DNA of 64,000 nt from Pseudacidovorax sp. (GCF_017991995.1 NZ_JAGOPN010000027.1:1-64000); one strand, 5' to 3'; positions 49,228-58,419 are shown, numbered from the stretch's first letter. Numbers and translations are program-made. The notes: a model not told the origin generated them from the sequence alone.

Positions 49228-50343
49228 TCAGGGCGCGAGCGACACCACATGCGCCGCATGCGGATCGCCGCGGCCGTGCATCACCGTGGGCCAGAGCGCC
49301 TGCAGCGCCGCGCTGCCACGGTGCTGCTCGACCCGCAGCCAGGGCGCATCGGCCCGAGTGGCGCGGGCGGTGAAGGCCTGCCAGCCCTGCGCCAGCTTCT
49401 GACCGAAGGCCTCGGCCCCCCACTCGCCGGTGCGCTTCTTGATCTGTGTCGGCGCGAAGAAGAAGGTGGCGCGGGGCCCGGGCAGCGTCTTGGCACTGCC
49501 CTCGGGCGCGCGCTGGTCCACATGCGTGTTGCCGATCACCATGCTGTAGCGCAGCTGCCCGAAGCGTTCGTGGATGGCACGGCGCAGCTCGCCGTTGCCG
49601 GCAAAGTCCACGTAGACGCAGGGCACGTCGGCGGCGATGCGGTCCAGCTCGCCGTAGGCCAGCACCTCGTCGTAGCAGCCCAGGCCCTCGCAGAAGGCGC
49701 GGTTGCCGTCGGAGGTGAGGCCGACCACGCGCACGTCGGGCCGCTGCGCAAGCTGGAAGGCGGTGCCGTAGGCGGTCTTGCTTGATGCGCTCGAGAGCAG
49801 CACCGTGGCCCGCCCGCCCTCGGCGGCGCCGAAGAAGGCGTTGTCTCCCAGGAAGTCGTCGATCAGCCACGAGGTGATGAACAGCGGCCGCAGCAGGGCC
49901 TGGATGTCCTCCGTGTCGGCGGTGTAGAGCGGATCGCTGGCGCAGCGGAAGTACTGGTTGTAGACCGCCGGCAGCTCGGCCCGGTGCGCCGCCGTGTCGG
50001 TGAAGCGCTCCGGCGACAGCCGTCCGGGCGTCAGCACGACCTTGGATGAGGTGGGAAAGAAGCCGTACACCCGCTCGCCCACCGCCACGCCGGGATGCGT
50101 GGACTGCAGCACCCGCGCAAAGCCCCAGACCGGCACGAAGCGCCAGGCCTCGTCGCCGGTGGGAAAGAAGCGCCAGTAGCCCATCCCGTCGCCGAAGGCG
50201 GCATAGGTGACGTTGTTGGCCGTCAGCGCGAAGCGGTCGATGCCCAGGCGCACCTGGCCGGGTTCGAGCGGGGTGTCCTCGCGCTCGCGCAGGTGCGTCT
50301 GGCCGAGGTCGGTGGGGTGGACGAGGAAGTCGGTGGTGGGCAT
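49228..50343 (-). CDS. DUF2855 family protein (MDR-like)
   Basis: A 371-residue protein that starts MPTTDFLVHPTDLGQTHLRE and has LTANNVTYAAFGDGMGYWRFFP and WGFARVLQSTHPGVAVGERVYGFFPTSS, an arrangement like the GroES domain of medium-chain dehydrogenases. The later RATVLLSSASSKTAYGTAFQ and VVGLTSDGNRAFCEGLGCYDEVLAY suggest a degenerate nucleotide-binding part. The usual GxGxxG and zinc ligands are missing, as in the DUF2855 family. Catalytic role unknown. Confidence 0.8.
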   Translation of the reverse strand: MPTTDFLVHPTDLGQTHLREREDTPLEPGQVRLGIDRFALTANNVTYAAFGDGMGYWRFFPTGDEAWRFVPVWGFARVLQSTHPGVAVGERVYGFFPTSSKVVLTPGRLSPERFTDTAAHRAELPAVYNQYFRCASDPLYTADTEDIQALLRPLFITSWLIDDFLGDNAFFGAAEGGRATVLLSSASSKTAYGTAFQLAQRPDVRVVGLTSDGNRAFCEGLGCYDEVLAYGELDRIAADVPCVYVDFAGNGELRRAIHERFGQLRYSMVIGNTHVDQRAPEGSAKTLPGPRATFFFAPTQIKKRTGEWGAEAFGQKLAQGWQAFTARATRADAPWLRVEQHRGSAALQALWPTVMHGRGDPHAAHVVSLAP

Positions 50344-50475
50344 GGGGCAGGTCCGTGGCGATGAACTGCGCACCTTAGCGGCTGTGCGACCGGCCCGCGA
50401 CCGGGCTAGCGCGAAGGCCGTCGCCTGGGTGACGGCGGTGAGCGGGTGCGCGCCGCCGGTGGCGGCGCGATGGGT

Positions 50476-51606
50476 TCAGTCCCGCGGTGCGAACCGGGCG
50501 CCCGGTGTCAGCGGCACATGCCGGTAGCTCGCCGGTGTGCGGTCCAGCTTGATGGGCGAGCCCAGCCCGCGCCAGCCGCCTTCCATCTCCACCACCATGC
50601 CGCGGTGCGCCGTGTGCGGATGCCGAAGTGCGGCTTCGACATCCAGCACCGGGGCGGCGGGCACGCCGGCGGCCATCAGGTCCTCGACCAACGCACGGCC
50701 GTCCAGGGCGGCCATCTGCGCCTCCAGCGCCGCCTTGAGCGCATCGCGGTTCGCCGAGCGGGCGCCGGCGGTGGCGTAGTCGGCGTGGGTGGCAAGGTCG
50801 GGCATCCCGATCACGCGGCAGAAGGCGGCGAACTGCCGGTCGTTGCCCACGGCCACGAACACCGGGTCGGTGCCCGTGCGCAGCGCGTCGTAGGGGTAGA
50901 TGTTGGGATGCGCATTGCCGGTGCGTTTGGGCGCGCGCCCGTCCATGAACCAGTTGGCCGCATGCGGGTGCAGCAGTGCCAGGCCGCTGTCGTACAGCGC
51001 CGCCTCCACCAACTGGCCGCGGCCGCTGCGTTCGCGCTCCTGCAAGGCCATCAGCACGCCCAGCGCGGCATTCATGCCGGTCACCATGTCCACCACCGGC
51101 AGGCCCACGCGCAGCGGGCCGCCGTCGGCCTCGCCGTTGATGCTCATGATGCCGGTCATGGCCTGCACCGCGGCGTCGTAGCCGGGCAGCGCGCCCAGCG
51201 GGCCGTCGCTGCCGAAGCCGGTGACGCGGCACCACACCAGGCGTGGAAAGCGCTGAGACAGTTCGGCCTGGCCGATGCCCCAGCGCTCCATGGTGCCGGT
51301 CTTGAAGTTCTCGATCAGCACGTCGGCCTCGGCGACCAGGGCCAGCATCCGCTCCCGATCCTCGGCCGTGGTCAGGTCCAGGTGCTGGATGCGCTTGTTG
51401 CGGTTGAGGCCGTGGTAGTACGAGGCCACGCCGTCGCGAAAGGGCGGGCCCCAGGTGCGGGTGTCGTCGCCGCCGGGCGGCTCGACCTTGAGCACATCGG
51501 CGCCATGGTCGCCCAGGATCTGGCCGCAGTAGGGGCCGCCCAGGATGCGCGACAGGTCGAGCACGCGGATGCCGGCCAGCGCGCCGGCTTGGGAAGGCAG
51601 ATGCAT
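50476..51606 (-). CDS. CaiB/BaiF-type (class III) CoA-transferase
   Basis: A 376-residue formyl-CoA-transferase-family protein. IRVLDLSRILGGPYCGQILGDHGADVLKVEPP at the start; catalytic Asp144 in LPGYDAAVQAMTGIMS. It is the last gene of a three-gene operon (acyl-CoA dehydrogenase - Bug receptor - CoA-transferase) divergent from the LysR at 54494. It is shorter than, and only distantly similar to, the paralogue at 13451. The likely job is loading CoA on the acid captured by the adjacent Bug protein. Confidence 0.9.
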   Translation of the reverse strand: MHLPSQAGALAGIRVLDLSRILGGPYCGQILGDHGADVLKVEPPGGDDTRTWGPPFRDGVASYYHGLNRNKRIQHLDLTTAEDRERMLALVAEADVLIENFKTGTMERWGIGQAELSQRFPRLVWCRVTGFGSDGPLGALPGYDAAVQAMTGIMSINGEADGGPLRVGLPVVDMVTGMNAALGVLMALQERERSGRGQLVEAALYDSGLALLHPHAANWFMDGRAPKRTGNAHPNIYPYDALRTGTDPVFVAVGNDRQFAAFCRVIGMPDLATHADYATAGARSANRDALKAALEAQMAALDGRALVEDLMAAGVPAAPVLDVEAALRHPHTAHRGMVVEMEGGWRGLGSPIKLDRTPASYRHVPLTPGARFAPRD

Positions 51607-51622
51607 AGGAGCGCGCGATGCC

Positions 51623-52609
51623 TCAGTCGAGTTGCGCGCCGGACTGCGCGACCACGCCCTTCCACTTGGCCGTCTCCGTGGCGATGAAGCGGGCCAGTTG
51701 CTGCGGCGAGGTATCGGGCGCGGGCTCCAGGCCCTGCGTGTCGAAGGACTGCTTGACCTTGGGCGAGGCCAGCACCTCCGCGAACTGCCGGTTGAGCAGC
51801 GCGATGCGATCGGCCGGCGTGCCGGCCGGCGCCACGATGCCGAAGAACACGCTGACGTCGTAGCCCTTGTAGCCCTGCTCGGCGATGGTCGGCACCTCGG
51901 GCAGCGCCCGCGAGCGGCTGGCCGTGGCCACACCCAGCGCGCGCAGCTTGCCGGCCTTGATGTAGGGCAGGGCGGTGAGGATGTCGGTGAAGGTCATGCT
52001 CACCTGCCCGCCCAGCAGGTCGTTGAGGGCCGGACCGGTGCCCTTGTAGGGCACATGCAGGATCTCGGTGCCCGCCATGCTGTTGAACAGCACGCCCGCC
52101 AGGTGCGACGAGGCGCCGTTGCCCGACGAGGCATAGCTCAGCTTGTTGGGGTTGGCCTTGGCATAGGCGACCAGCTCCTTCACGTCCTTGGCGGGCAGTG
52201 CGGGGTTGACCACCAGGATGTTGGGCAGGTGCCCCACTTGGATGACGGGCGCGAAGCTCTTGGTGGGGTCGTAGCCGATTTTCCGGTACAGGCTCACGTT
52301 GATGGCCAGCGGGCCCGAGGTGCCGAACATCAGCGTGTGGCCATCGGCCTCGGCCCGCGCCACATATTCGGCGCCGATGTTGCCGCCGGCGCCGGCGCGG
52401 TTCTCCACCACCATGGGCTGGCCCAGGCGGGTGCTCATCTCGGCAGCCAGCGTGCGGGCCATGGCGTCGGTCGGGCCGCCGGGCGGAAAAGGCACGACGA
52501 GCATCACGGGCTTGGACGGAAAGGGCGCCTGCGCGAAGGCGCGTGGCAGGAAGGCGGCGGCGGTGGCAGCCAGCGCGAAGTGGCGGCGGCGAACAAGGGT
52601 TGCGGTCAT
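51623..52609 (-). CDS. Bug/TctC-family periplasmic substrate-binding protein
   Basis: A 328-residue receptor with a signal (RRRHFALAATAAAFLPRAFAQ) and the classic loop FPSKPVMLVVPFPPGGPTDAMARTL. ILHVPYKGTGPALNDLLGGQV and LPEVPTIAEQGYKGYD follow. It lies 16 bp before the CoA-transferase and 36 bp after the acyl-CoA dehydrogenase, so the ligand is probably the acid this operon degrades. This is the fourth Bug receptor in the window and again lacks transporter membrane genes nearby. Confidence 0.92.
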   Translation of the reverse strand: MTATLVRRRHFALAATAAAFLPRAFAQAPFPSKPVMLVVPFPPGGPTDAMARTLAAEMSTRLGQPMVVENRAGAGGNIGAEYVARAEADGHTLMFGTSGPLAINVSLYRKIGYDPTKSFAPVIQVGHLPNILVVNPALPAKDVKELVAYAKANPNKLSYASSGNGASSHLAGVLFNSMAGTEILHVPYKGTGPALNDLLGGQVSMTFTDILTALPYIKAGKLRALGVATASRSRALPEVPTIAEQGYKGYDVSVFFGIVAPAGTPADRIALLNRQFAEVLASPKVKQSFDTQGLEPAPDTSPQQLARFIATETAKWKGVVAQSGAQLD

Positions 52610-52645
52610 GGGTGTCTCCGTGTCGTTGTGGGTGTCGGTTGCACG

Positions 52646-54370
52646 TCAGGCGGGTATCTGCAGGTCCGCGGCGGGCGCCGTGGCCGGCGTCGTCTGCCAG
52701 TGGGCAGGCAGTGCATCGGCAGCCAGCGGGTCGCGCGGCAGCACGCGGTGCAGCAGCGCCAGCTGCGCCCAGCGCAGCCGGTCTGCCGAGCCGGTGCGCA
52801 CCGACTCCCAGGCCATGGCGGTGGCACTGGTGCAGTGGTAGAGGGCCGAGGCCGCCTGCCGTGCCAGCACGTCGCCACCGTCCTGGGTGGCGGTCTCGGC
52901 GAGCGCGCAGGCGCGGTCCATGGCCTGGCGCAGCGCCTGCACGAAGGCGGGCGCAAGCGCGTGCCCGGCCTCGGCCAGCAATCCGGCGACATGCGCGCGC
53001 AGCACCGGCAGCGAGCCTTCGCGGCGGATGGCGCGCAGCACGTCCAGCGCCACGATGTTGCTCGTGCCTTCCCAGATCGAGCCCAGGTGCGCGTCGCGCA
53101 CCAGGCGCGGATCGCTCCATTCCTCGATGTAGCCGCAGCCACCGCGCACCTCCATGGCGTCGCCGGTGACCTTGCGCGCGTCGCGGCAGGCGCGGAACTT
53201 GATGAGCGGCGTGAGGATGCGCAGCAACGCGTAGGCCTGCGCATCGCCGCCGTCCGAGCGCTCGAGCGTGCGCGCGGTCTGGAACACCATCGTGCGGGCC
53301 TGCTCGGCCGGCACGCGCAGCTTGTCGAGCTGGCGCTGCATCAGCGGCATCTGCGCCAGCGTGCGGCCGAAGGCGCGGCGCTCGCGGGCGATGAACTCGG
53401 CCTCGGCCACCGCGCGGCGCATCAGGCCGGCGGCGCGCACGCCGTTGGACAGGCGCGAGTTGTTGACCATGTCGGCCATCTGCACGAAGCCGCGGCCGGC
53501 CTCGCCCACCAGGTGCGCGATGGCGCCGTCGAGCCGGATCTCGCCGCTGGCCATGGAGCGCGTGCCCAGCTTGTTCTTGAGCCGCACGATGCGGTAGTGG
53601 TTGAGCGCGCCGTCCGGCAGCCGCCGCGGCAGCAGAAAGAGCGAGACGCCCTTCATGCCCGCGGGCGCGCCGTCGGCGCGGGCCAGCACCATGGCGAAGT
53701 CGGCGTCGGGGTTGGAGCAGAACCACTTGTCGCCCGACAAGCGCCATTGGCCGGCCTCGTCCTGCCAGGCGCGCGTTTCGGTGGCGGCGATGTCGGAGCC
53801 GGCGGCCTGTTCGGTCATGAACATGGCGCCTTGGGCCAGTTCGTCGAAGTCCAGCGAGGTGAGCCGCGGCAGGAAGCGCGCCACCAGCTCGGGGCTGCCG
53901 AACTTGCGCAGCGTGCGGGTGAGCGAGTCGGTCATCGAGACCGGGCAGCACAGCCCGAACTCGGCCTGCACGAAGAGGAAGGTCAGCGCGTACTTGACCG
54001 CGGGCGGCATCTTGCCGCGCCAGCCCAGCGTCTCCTCACGGTGCGACATGGCGCCCAGGCCGAATTCGGCCAGCGCCAGGCGTTCCATCTCCACATAGGC
54101 CGGATGCTTGACGATGCGCTGCTCGTCCTGGCCGGTGCGGCTGCGCAGGCTCAGCGTGGGCGGGTTCTGGTCGGCGGTGGCGGCCAGGGTGTCCAGCGGG
54201 CCACCGGCCAGGGCGCCCAGCCGGTGAAGGTGCGGCTGCAGGTGCGCGAGCAAGGGCGCGGGCAGGTACAGCGCCAGCAGGCGCTGCAGCTCGACATCGG
54301 CGGTGTAGAGGTTCTGGCCGTGGCGGTCGGGAATGGCGGCGGCGGCCGCGGGTGGGCGGGTGTCGGGCAT
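52646..54370 (-). CDS. AidB-like acyl-CoA dehydrogenase
   Basis: A 574-residue acyl-CoA dehydrogenase of the longer AidB/isovaleryl type: an N-terminal extension (NLYTADVELQRLLALYLPAPLLAHLQPHL), FAD part GAMFMTEQAAGSDIAATETRAW, then RECRACR-like FRACRDARKVTGDAMEVRGGCGYIEEW and LGSIWEGTSNIVALDVLRA with the catalytic Glu. E. coli AidB is linked to alkylation damage, but operon company with a Bug receptor and CoA-transferase points to catabolism here. CAGGAGACAC precedes ATG 54370. Confidence 0.88.
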   Translation of the reverse strand: MPDTRPPAAAAAIPDRHGQNLYTADVELQRLLALYLPAPLLAHLQPHLHRLGALAGGPLDTLAATADQNPPTLSLRSRTGQDEQRIVKHPAYVEMERLALAEFGLGAMSHREETLGWRGKMPPAVKYALTFLFVQAEFGLCCPVSMTDSLTRTLRKFGSPELVARFLPRLTSLDFDELAQGAMFMTEQAAGSDIAATETRAWQDEAGQWRLSGDKWFCSNPDADFAMVLARADGAPAGMKGVSLFLLPRRLPDGALNHYRIVRLKNKLGTRSMASGEIRLDGAIAHLVGEAGRGFVQMADMVNNSRLSNGVRAAGLMRRAVAEAEFIARERRAFGRTLAQMPLMQRQLDKLRVPAEQARTMVFQTARTLERSDGGDAQAYALLRILTPLIKFRACRDARKVTGDAMEVRGGCGYIEEWSDPRLVRDAHLGSIWEGTSNIVALDVLRAIRREGSLPVLRAHVAGLLAEAGHALAPAFVQALRQAMDRACALAETATQDGGDVLARQAASALYHCTSATAMAWESVRTGSADRLRWAQLALLHRVLPRDPLAADALPAHWQTTPATAPAADLQIPA

Positions 54371-54430
54371 GGCGCGTGTCTCCTGAGGGGGCCGTCGCGG
54401 GGCGACCGCGACCAGCCTTTCCCCACATTG

Positions 54431-54459
54431 TTCGGAGCCGATCCATGCAGGTCTAATAT
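54431..54459 (+). promoter_or_regulatory. Candidate promoter of the LysR gene at 54494
   Basis: TTCGGA (54431-54436) and TAATAT (54454-54459) with 17 bp between them. The -10-like hexamer is a strong match in a GC-rich region and lies 34 bp before the start codon. A clear ribosome site GAAGGAG follows at 54481. Confidence 0.4.
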
Positions 54460-54493
54460 CGTTTGACACATGTTCCATTCGAAGGAGCTATCG

Positions 54494-55378
54494 ATGGACC
54501 TGCGACAACTGCGCTATTTCGCCGTGCTGGCCGAAGAACTGCACTTCGGCCGTGCCGCGCAGCGGCTGGCCATCTCGCAGCCCCCACTGTCCGTAGCCAT
54601 CCGCCAGCTGGAGGCGCGCCTGGGCGCGCGCTTGTTCGAGCGCACCAGCAAGGCCGTGCGCCTGACCCCGGCGGGGCTGGCGCTGCAGGCCTCGGCCGCC
54701 CGGCTGCTGGCCCAGGCCGCCGAGGCCGCGCAGGAGGTGCGCGACGTGGCCGAGGGCTCGGCGGGCCGGCTGCGGGTGGGCTTCGTCGGCGCCATGCTCT
54801 ACCGCGGGCTGCCGCAGGCGCTGCGGCGCTTCCAGGCGGCGCATCCGCGCGTGAAGCTCAGCCTGACCGAACTCAACTCGGCCGAGCAGACGGCGCGCCT
54901 GCAGCACGACCAGCTGGACCTGGGCTTCATCCACACCAGCCGCATCCCCGACGAGCTGGCGCAGCGGCTCTTGGTGCGCGAGCCCTTCGTCTGCTGCCTG
55001 CCCAGCGGCCATGCGCTGGCACGCCGGCGCGAGGTGGCGCTGTCGGCCCTGCGCGAGCAGACGCTGGTGCTCTTCTCGCGCGAAGCCTCGCCCGACTACC
55101 ACGGGCGCATCCTGGACCTGTGCGTGGCCGCCGGCTTTGTGCCCCAGGTGCGGCACGAGGTGCGCCACTGGCTGGCCGTGCTGGCGCTGGTCGCCGAAGG
55201 CCTGGGCGTGGGGCTGGTGCCGGCGGCCATGCAGCGCGCCGGGCTGCGTGGCGTGGTGTTCCGCCCGCTGGCCGAGGCCTCGGGCCAGTCCGAGGCCCAC
55301 GCCATCTGGCGCCGTGGCTCACCGCATGTGCATGCGCAGCGCCTGCTGGCGCTGATGGAGGACGGAGCGCCGGGTTGA
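54494..55378 (+). CDS. LysR-family transcriptional regulator
   Basis: A 294-residue regulator, MDLRQLRYFAVLAEELHFGRAAQRLAISQPPLSVAIRQLEARLG, of the BenM/CatM-like branch that senses aromatic acids and related compounds. The effector domain starts near residue 90 (LRVGFVGAMLYRGLP). ATG 54494 was chosen over ATG 54470 because GAAGGAG lies 6 bp before it. It is divergent from the AidB-like/Bug/CoA-transferase operon by 123 bp, its presumed target. Confidence 0.92.
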   Translation: MDLRQLRYFAVLAEELHFGRAAQRLAISQPPLSVAIRQLEARLGARLFERTSKAVRLTPAGLALQASAARLLAQAAEAAQEVRDVAEGSAGRLRVGFVGAMLYRGLPQALRRFQAAHPRVKLSLTELNSAEQTARLQHDQLDLGFIHTSRIPDELAQRLLVREPFVCCLPSGHALARRREVALSALREQTLVLFSREASPDYHGRILDLCVAAGFVPQVRHEVRHWLAVLALVAEGLGVGLVPAAMQRAGLRGVVFRPLAEASGQSEAHAIWRRGSPHVHAQRLLALMEDGAPG

Positions 55379-55402
55379 AGGGTTGCTGGACCGCCGAGAC
55401 GA

Positions 55403-56380
55403 TCAGCGCGACGCGGGTGCGGCCAGCTGCTGGCGGAAGAAGGCCACGACCGCCGCGTTGAAGCGCTGGTGGAAGGCCGCGCGGTCGAAGCCGGGGCCGT
55501 CCTTGCAGATCTCGGGCGCCATGCGCGTGAACGCGGCCGAGCATGGCGCCAGAAAGGCAAAGTGCGCCGCGCCCTCGGCCACCTGCCATTGCGGCGGCGT
55601 GGGCAGGCCGTCGCGCACGGCGGTCACGCTCTCGGGCGTCACACCGTCGCCGCCGAATTGCGAGGCCCACAGCTGCACCGGCACGCGCACGTTCTTCAGC
55701 CCCGCGGCAGCGAACACGCTCAGCGGATCGACCACCACGGCGGCCCGGATGCGGGCGTCCGGCAAGGGCGGCGGCGGCACGTCGCCGCGGGCCGCCTCCT
55801 GGCACAGCGGCACCGTCGATCCGGCCGGGCACAGGTCGCGCCGCAGCGTCCAGTCCGGCTGTGCGCCGATGAGCGCCAGGGCGGTGTAGCCGCCGCGCGA
55901 GAAGCCGAAGATGCCGATGCGCTGCGGGTCCAGCGCCGCATGCCCGGGCCAGCGCCCGACCATGTGGTCGACGAGCCGCCGCATGTCCACGGGACGCGTG
56001 GCAAAGATGGACAGCCGCGCCTGCCGGCTCAGGTCGCGGAAGTTGTCGCCCGGGTGCGCGATGGCGGCCACGACGAAGCCCGCATCGGCCAGTGCGGCAG
56101 CCGTGTCGTGGTGGCCCATGGCTGAGCCGCCCGTGCCGTGCGACACCACGACCAGCGGCAGCCGGTCGCCGGCCACCGGGCAGTCGCGCACGCCTTTCAC
56201 CACGAGCGGGTCGAGCACGATGTCCGCCGCGGGTGTGGCGCACGGCGACCAGACCGTGCCCTGCAAGGCGGGTCCGTCGGCATCGGCAGGCACATTGATG
56301 AACGCGAGGCCGGCCGCTTGGCTGCCGGCGCCGGCCAGGGCAAAGAGGAGGGCGAATAGCGCGGGGCGAAGGGGCTTCAT
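55403..56380 (-). CDS. Secreted alpha/beta hydrolase (dienelactone hydrolase-like)
   Basis: A 325-residue exported hydrolase. Signal PALFALLFALAGAGSQAAG. Oxyanion strand LPLVVVSHGTGGSAMGHHDTAAALADAGFVVAAIAHPGDN, nucleophile Ser in IGIFGFSRGGYTALALIG (GxSxG), Asp in AAVVVDPLSVFA, and His in VAEGAAHFAFLAPCS, as in platelet-activating-factor acetylhydrolase-like and dienelactone-hydrolase-like proteins. Its start overlaps the AraC gene stop (ATGA), so that regulator probably travels with it. Confidence 0.85.
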   Translation of the reverse strand: MKPLRPALFALLFALAGAGSQAAGLAFINVPADADGPALQGTVWSPCATPAADIVLDPLVVKGVRDCPVAGDRLPLVVVSHGTGGSAMGHHDTAAALADAGFVVAAIAHPGDNFRDLSRQARLSIFATRPVDMRRLVDHMVGRWPGHAALDPQRIGIFGFSRGGYTALALIGAQPDWTLRRDLCPAGSTVPLCQEAARGDVPPPPLPDARIRAAVVVDPLSVFAAAGLKNVRVPVQLWASQFGGDGVTPESVTAVRDGLPTPPQWQVAEGAAHFAFLAPCSAAFTRMAPEICKDGPGFDRAAFHQRFNAAVVAFFRQQLAAPASR

Positions 56381-57264
56381 CGGTCGTCGGCGGGGCGGAT
56401 TGGAATGAGCAGGTCGGTGCGCAGTTGGGCCGGAAGGGCGTTGCGCGGCGAATTCAGGTAATGCTCGAGCGCGGGCCGGTCGTCCGGCTCGTAGCCGCTG
56501 GCGGGCAGCCAGCGGGCATACAGGGCGTCGAAGGCGGCGCTGATGCGGGTGTAGGGCCCCGCCAGTCGGTGGCGCGCGTAGAGGCCGGCGGGAATGGTGA
56601 GTGCTTGCAGTTCGGCGTGGCAGGACGTGCCGTGCATTCCCGGTGCTGCGGCAGCGTGGTAGATCAGCCCCGCCTGCGGACCAGCCGGGTCGTCGCAAAC
56701 CATGCCCAGCCAGACGGTGTCGGCGGCCTCGCCCAGCAGCAGGTGCAGCCGCCGCTGGGTGTGCGGAATCATGGCGATGGGCCCTTGGTGGCGCAACGCC
56801 AGGACCTGCTGGGCCGGCCACTCGACGATCTGGACGATGCCCGATGGCGCGGGGGCATCCTTCGCTTCTGCCGGACCGTCGGACGGTGCCGCCGCTGTGT
56901 TTGCGCCGCGCGCCAGGCGCTGCATCGCCTGCTGGAAGGCGCTGGGCGGCTGGCCGGTGAACTGGCTGAAGGCGCGGGAAAAAGCCTGCGGGCTGTCGTA
57001 GCCCGTGGCGAGCGCGATGTCGGTGACGCTCTGAGTGCCTTCCTGCAGCAGGCGGGCCGCCTGCGCCAGCCGCAGCCGCCGCACGGTCGCGGCCACGCTC
57101 TCGCCGGTGACGCTGGCATAGATGCGGTGGAAGTGCCAGGGCGAGAAGTGCGCCATGGCCGCCAGTTCGTCCAGGCGATGCTCTGCCATCGGATGCGCCA
57201 CGATGTGGGCCACCACCCGTGCGACCCGCTCCCTGTATCGCGTCTCTGCGCGGCTGGTTGTCAT
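56377..57264 (-). CDS. AraC-family regulator with GyrI-like ligand domain
   Basis: A 295-residue protein. Two helix-turn-helix motifs come first (RLDELAAMAHFSPWHFHRIYASVTGESVAATVRRLRL; SVTDIALATGYDSPQAFSRAFSQFTGQPPSAF), followed by a GyrI/SOUL-type small-molecule domain (VQIVEWPAQQVLALRHQGPIAMIP ... TIPAGLYARHRLAGPYTRI). This order (DNA-binding first) marks the Rob/SoxS-GyrI type, which often senses drugs or cationic compounds. ATG 57264 (MTTSRAETRYRERV) fits better than the in-frame ATG at 57360. Confidence 0.9.
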   Translation of the reverse strand: MTTSRAETRYRERVARVVAHIVAHPMAEHRLDELAAMAHFSPWHFHRIYASVTGESVAATVRRLRLAQAARLLQEGTQSVTDIALATGYDSPQAFSRAFSQFTGQPPSAFQQAMQRLARGANTAAAPSDGPAEAKDAPAPSGIVQIVEWPAQQVLALRHQGPIAMIPHTQRRLHLLLGEAADTVWLGMVCDDPAGPQAGLIYHAAAAPGMHGTSCHAELQALTIPAGLYARHRLAGPYTRISAAFDALYARWLPASGYEPDDRPALEHYLNSPRNALPAQLRTDLLIPIRPADDR

Positions 57265-57345
57265 GCCAGCCAGTGTGCCGGCCCGGCGACGGCGCTGCTT
57301 AGCCGGGTTTGCGCAAATGCGGGCTTTGGCGGCGCATGCCGGGCG

Positions 57346-57376
57346 AAAAAAAGACGCCACCCGAAGGTGGCGTCTT
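57346..57376 (-). terminator. Strong intrinsic terminator after ohr
   Basis: Perfect 11-bp stem AAGACGCCACC / GGTGGCGTCTT with a TTCG tetraloop, followed on the minus strand by a T-run (A-run at plus 57346-57352). It is 23 bp past the ohr stop and is the clearest Rho-independent terminator in the window. Confidence 0.9.
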
Positions 57377-57399
57377 TCATCGCAAGGCGAGTGCGTCGA

Positions 57400-57825
57400 T
57401 CAGGCGATCGACAGCTCGACCTCGACGTTGCCGCGGGTGGCGTTGGAGTACGGGCACACCTCGTGGGCGGCATCGACCAGCTTCTTCTTCTGCTCGGCGT
57501 CCAGGCCCGGCAGGGTGATGGCCAGCTTGGCCGCGATGCCGTAGGCGGCGCCGCCCTTGATCGGGCCCAGGGAGACGCTGGCGTCGATGCTCACGTCATC
57601 GGGCACCTTCACGCCGACCTTGGGGCCGACGGCCTTCATGGCGCCGATGAAGCAGGCGGAATAGCCGGCGGCGAACAGCTGCTCGGGGTTGGTGCCCGGC
57701 TTGCCGGAGCCGGGGGAGCTCAGCGTCACGTCCAGGGCGCCGTCGCTGGTCTTGCTGGCACCGTCGCGGCCACCGGTGGTGTGGGCTTGGGCGGTGTAGA
57801 GCACTTTTTCGAGCTTGTGGGTCAT
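57400..57825 (-). CDS. ohr: Organic hydroperoxide resistance protein (OsmC/Ohr)
   Basis: Thiol peroxidase of 141 residues that reduces fatty-acid and other organic hydroperoxides. The two catalytic cysteines are Cys58 (GYSACFIGAM) and Cys124 (HEVCPYSNATRGN); TNPEQLFAAGYSACF is the Ohr signature that separates it from OsmC. AGGAGAAAGACC precedes ATG 57825. It follows ohrR by 49 bp and ends at a strong terminator. Confidence 0.95.
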   Translation of the reverse strand: MTHKLEKVLYTAQAHTTGGRDGASKTSDGALDVTLSSPGSGKPGTNPEQLFAAGYSACFIGAMKAVGPKVGVKVPDDVSIDASVSLGPIKGGAAYGIAAKLAITLPGLDAEQKKKLVDAAHEVCPYSNATRGNVEVELSIA

Positions 57826-57874
57826 GGTCTTTCTCCTGGGTTGGGTGGGAAAACGAAAGGGAGGCAAGGAACGA

Positions 57875-58324
57875 TCAGGCGGCGGACACGCGGTCGCGCA
57901 GCGCCTGCAATTGCCGGGTGAGCTGCGAGAGCTCCTCCAGCGAACACTGACTGGCAGCCAGCAGGCACTGCGGCACCTGCACGGCCCGGGCCCGCAGCGC
58001 CCGGCCCTCGGCCGTCAGGCGGATCAGCACGCGCCGCTCGTCGGCCACGTCGCGCATGCGGCTGAGGTAGCCGGTCGCTTCGAGGCGCTTGAGCAAGGGG
58101 GTGAGCGTGCCGGAGTCCAGTGACAGCCGGGTGCCGAGGTCCGACACGGTGACGCCATCCGCCTCCCACAGTGCCAGCATCACGAGGTACTGCGGGTAGG
58201 TCAACGCCAACTCGTCGAGCAGCGGCTTGTACAGCCGCGTCATGGACAGCGACGCCGAATACAGCGCGAAGCACAGCTGGTTGTCCAGGCTGAGCAGTTC
58301 GGCGGTGGTGGGCGTCTTGGGCAT
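57875..58324 (-). CDS. ohrR: MarR-family peroxide-sensing repressor OhrR
   Basis: A 149-residue repressor of ohr. [13 protein letters not shown] places the redox-sensing Cys18 where OhrR proteins have it; the winged helix ([42 protein letters not shown]) is canonical. One further Cys ([11 protein letters not shown]) near the C-terminus may form the disulfide seen in the two-Cys OhrR class. The promoter region has a large dyad starting 12 bp before ATG 58324. No good ribosome site is visible. Confidence 0.93.
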   Translation of the reverse strand: MPKTPTTAELLSLDNQLCFALYSASLSMTRLYKPLLDELALTYPQYLVMLALWEADGVTVSDLGTRLSLDSGTLTPLLKRLEATGYLSRMRDVADERRVLIRLTAEGRALRARAVQVPQCLLAASQCSLEELSQLTRQLQALRDRVSAA

Positions 58325-58335
58325 GGATCGGATTG

Positions 58336-58374
58336 TGCGCGCAATTAAATTGCACGCAAAACAATTGCGCGCAA
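58336..58374. promoter_or_regulatory. OhrR operator: paired TTGC(G/A)CGCAA dyads
   Basis: An 11-bp near-perfect dyad, TGCGCGCAATT (58336-58346) / AATTGCACGCA (58348-58358), one mismatch, one-base spacer, followed by the perfect palindrome TTGCGCGCAA (58365-58374). It overlaps the likely ohrR promoter. This is the position and AATT-rich centre expected for the auto-repressed ohrR-ohr operon. Confidence 0.7.
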
Positions 58375-58419
58375 GACCATGCCGCGGACAGGGGAGTCGT
58401 CCCTGTCCCTGGCGCGCCC

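Noticed and set aside
51545-54466. 973-residue plus-strand open frame
   Set aside because: Antisense to the Bug and AidB-like genes, His/Gly/Arg-rich with no recognisable domain.
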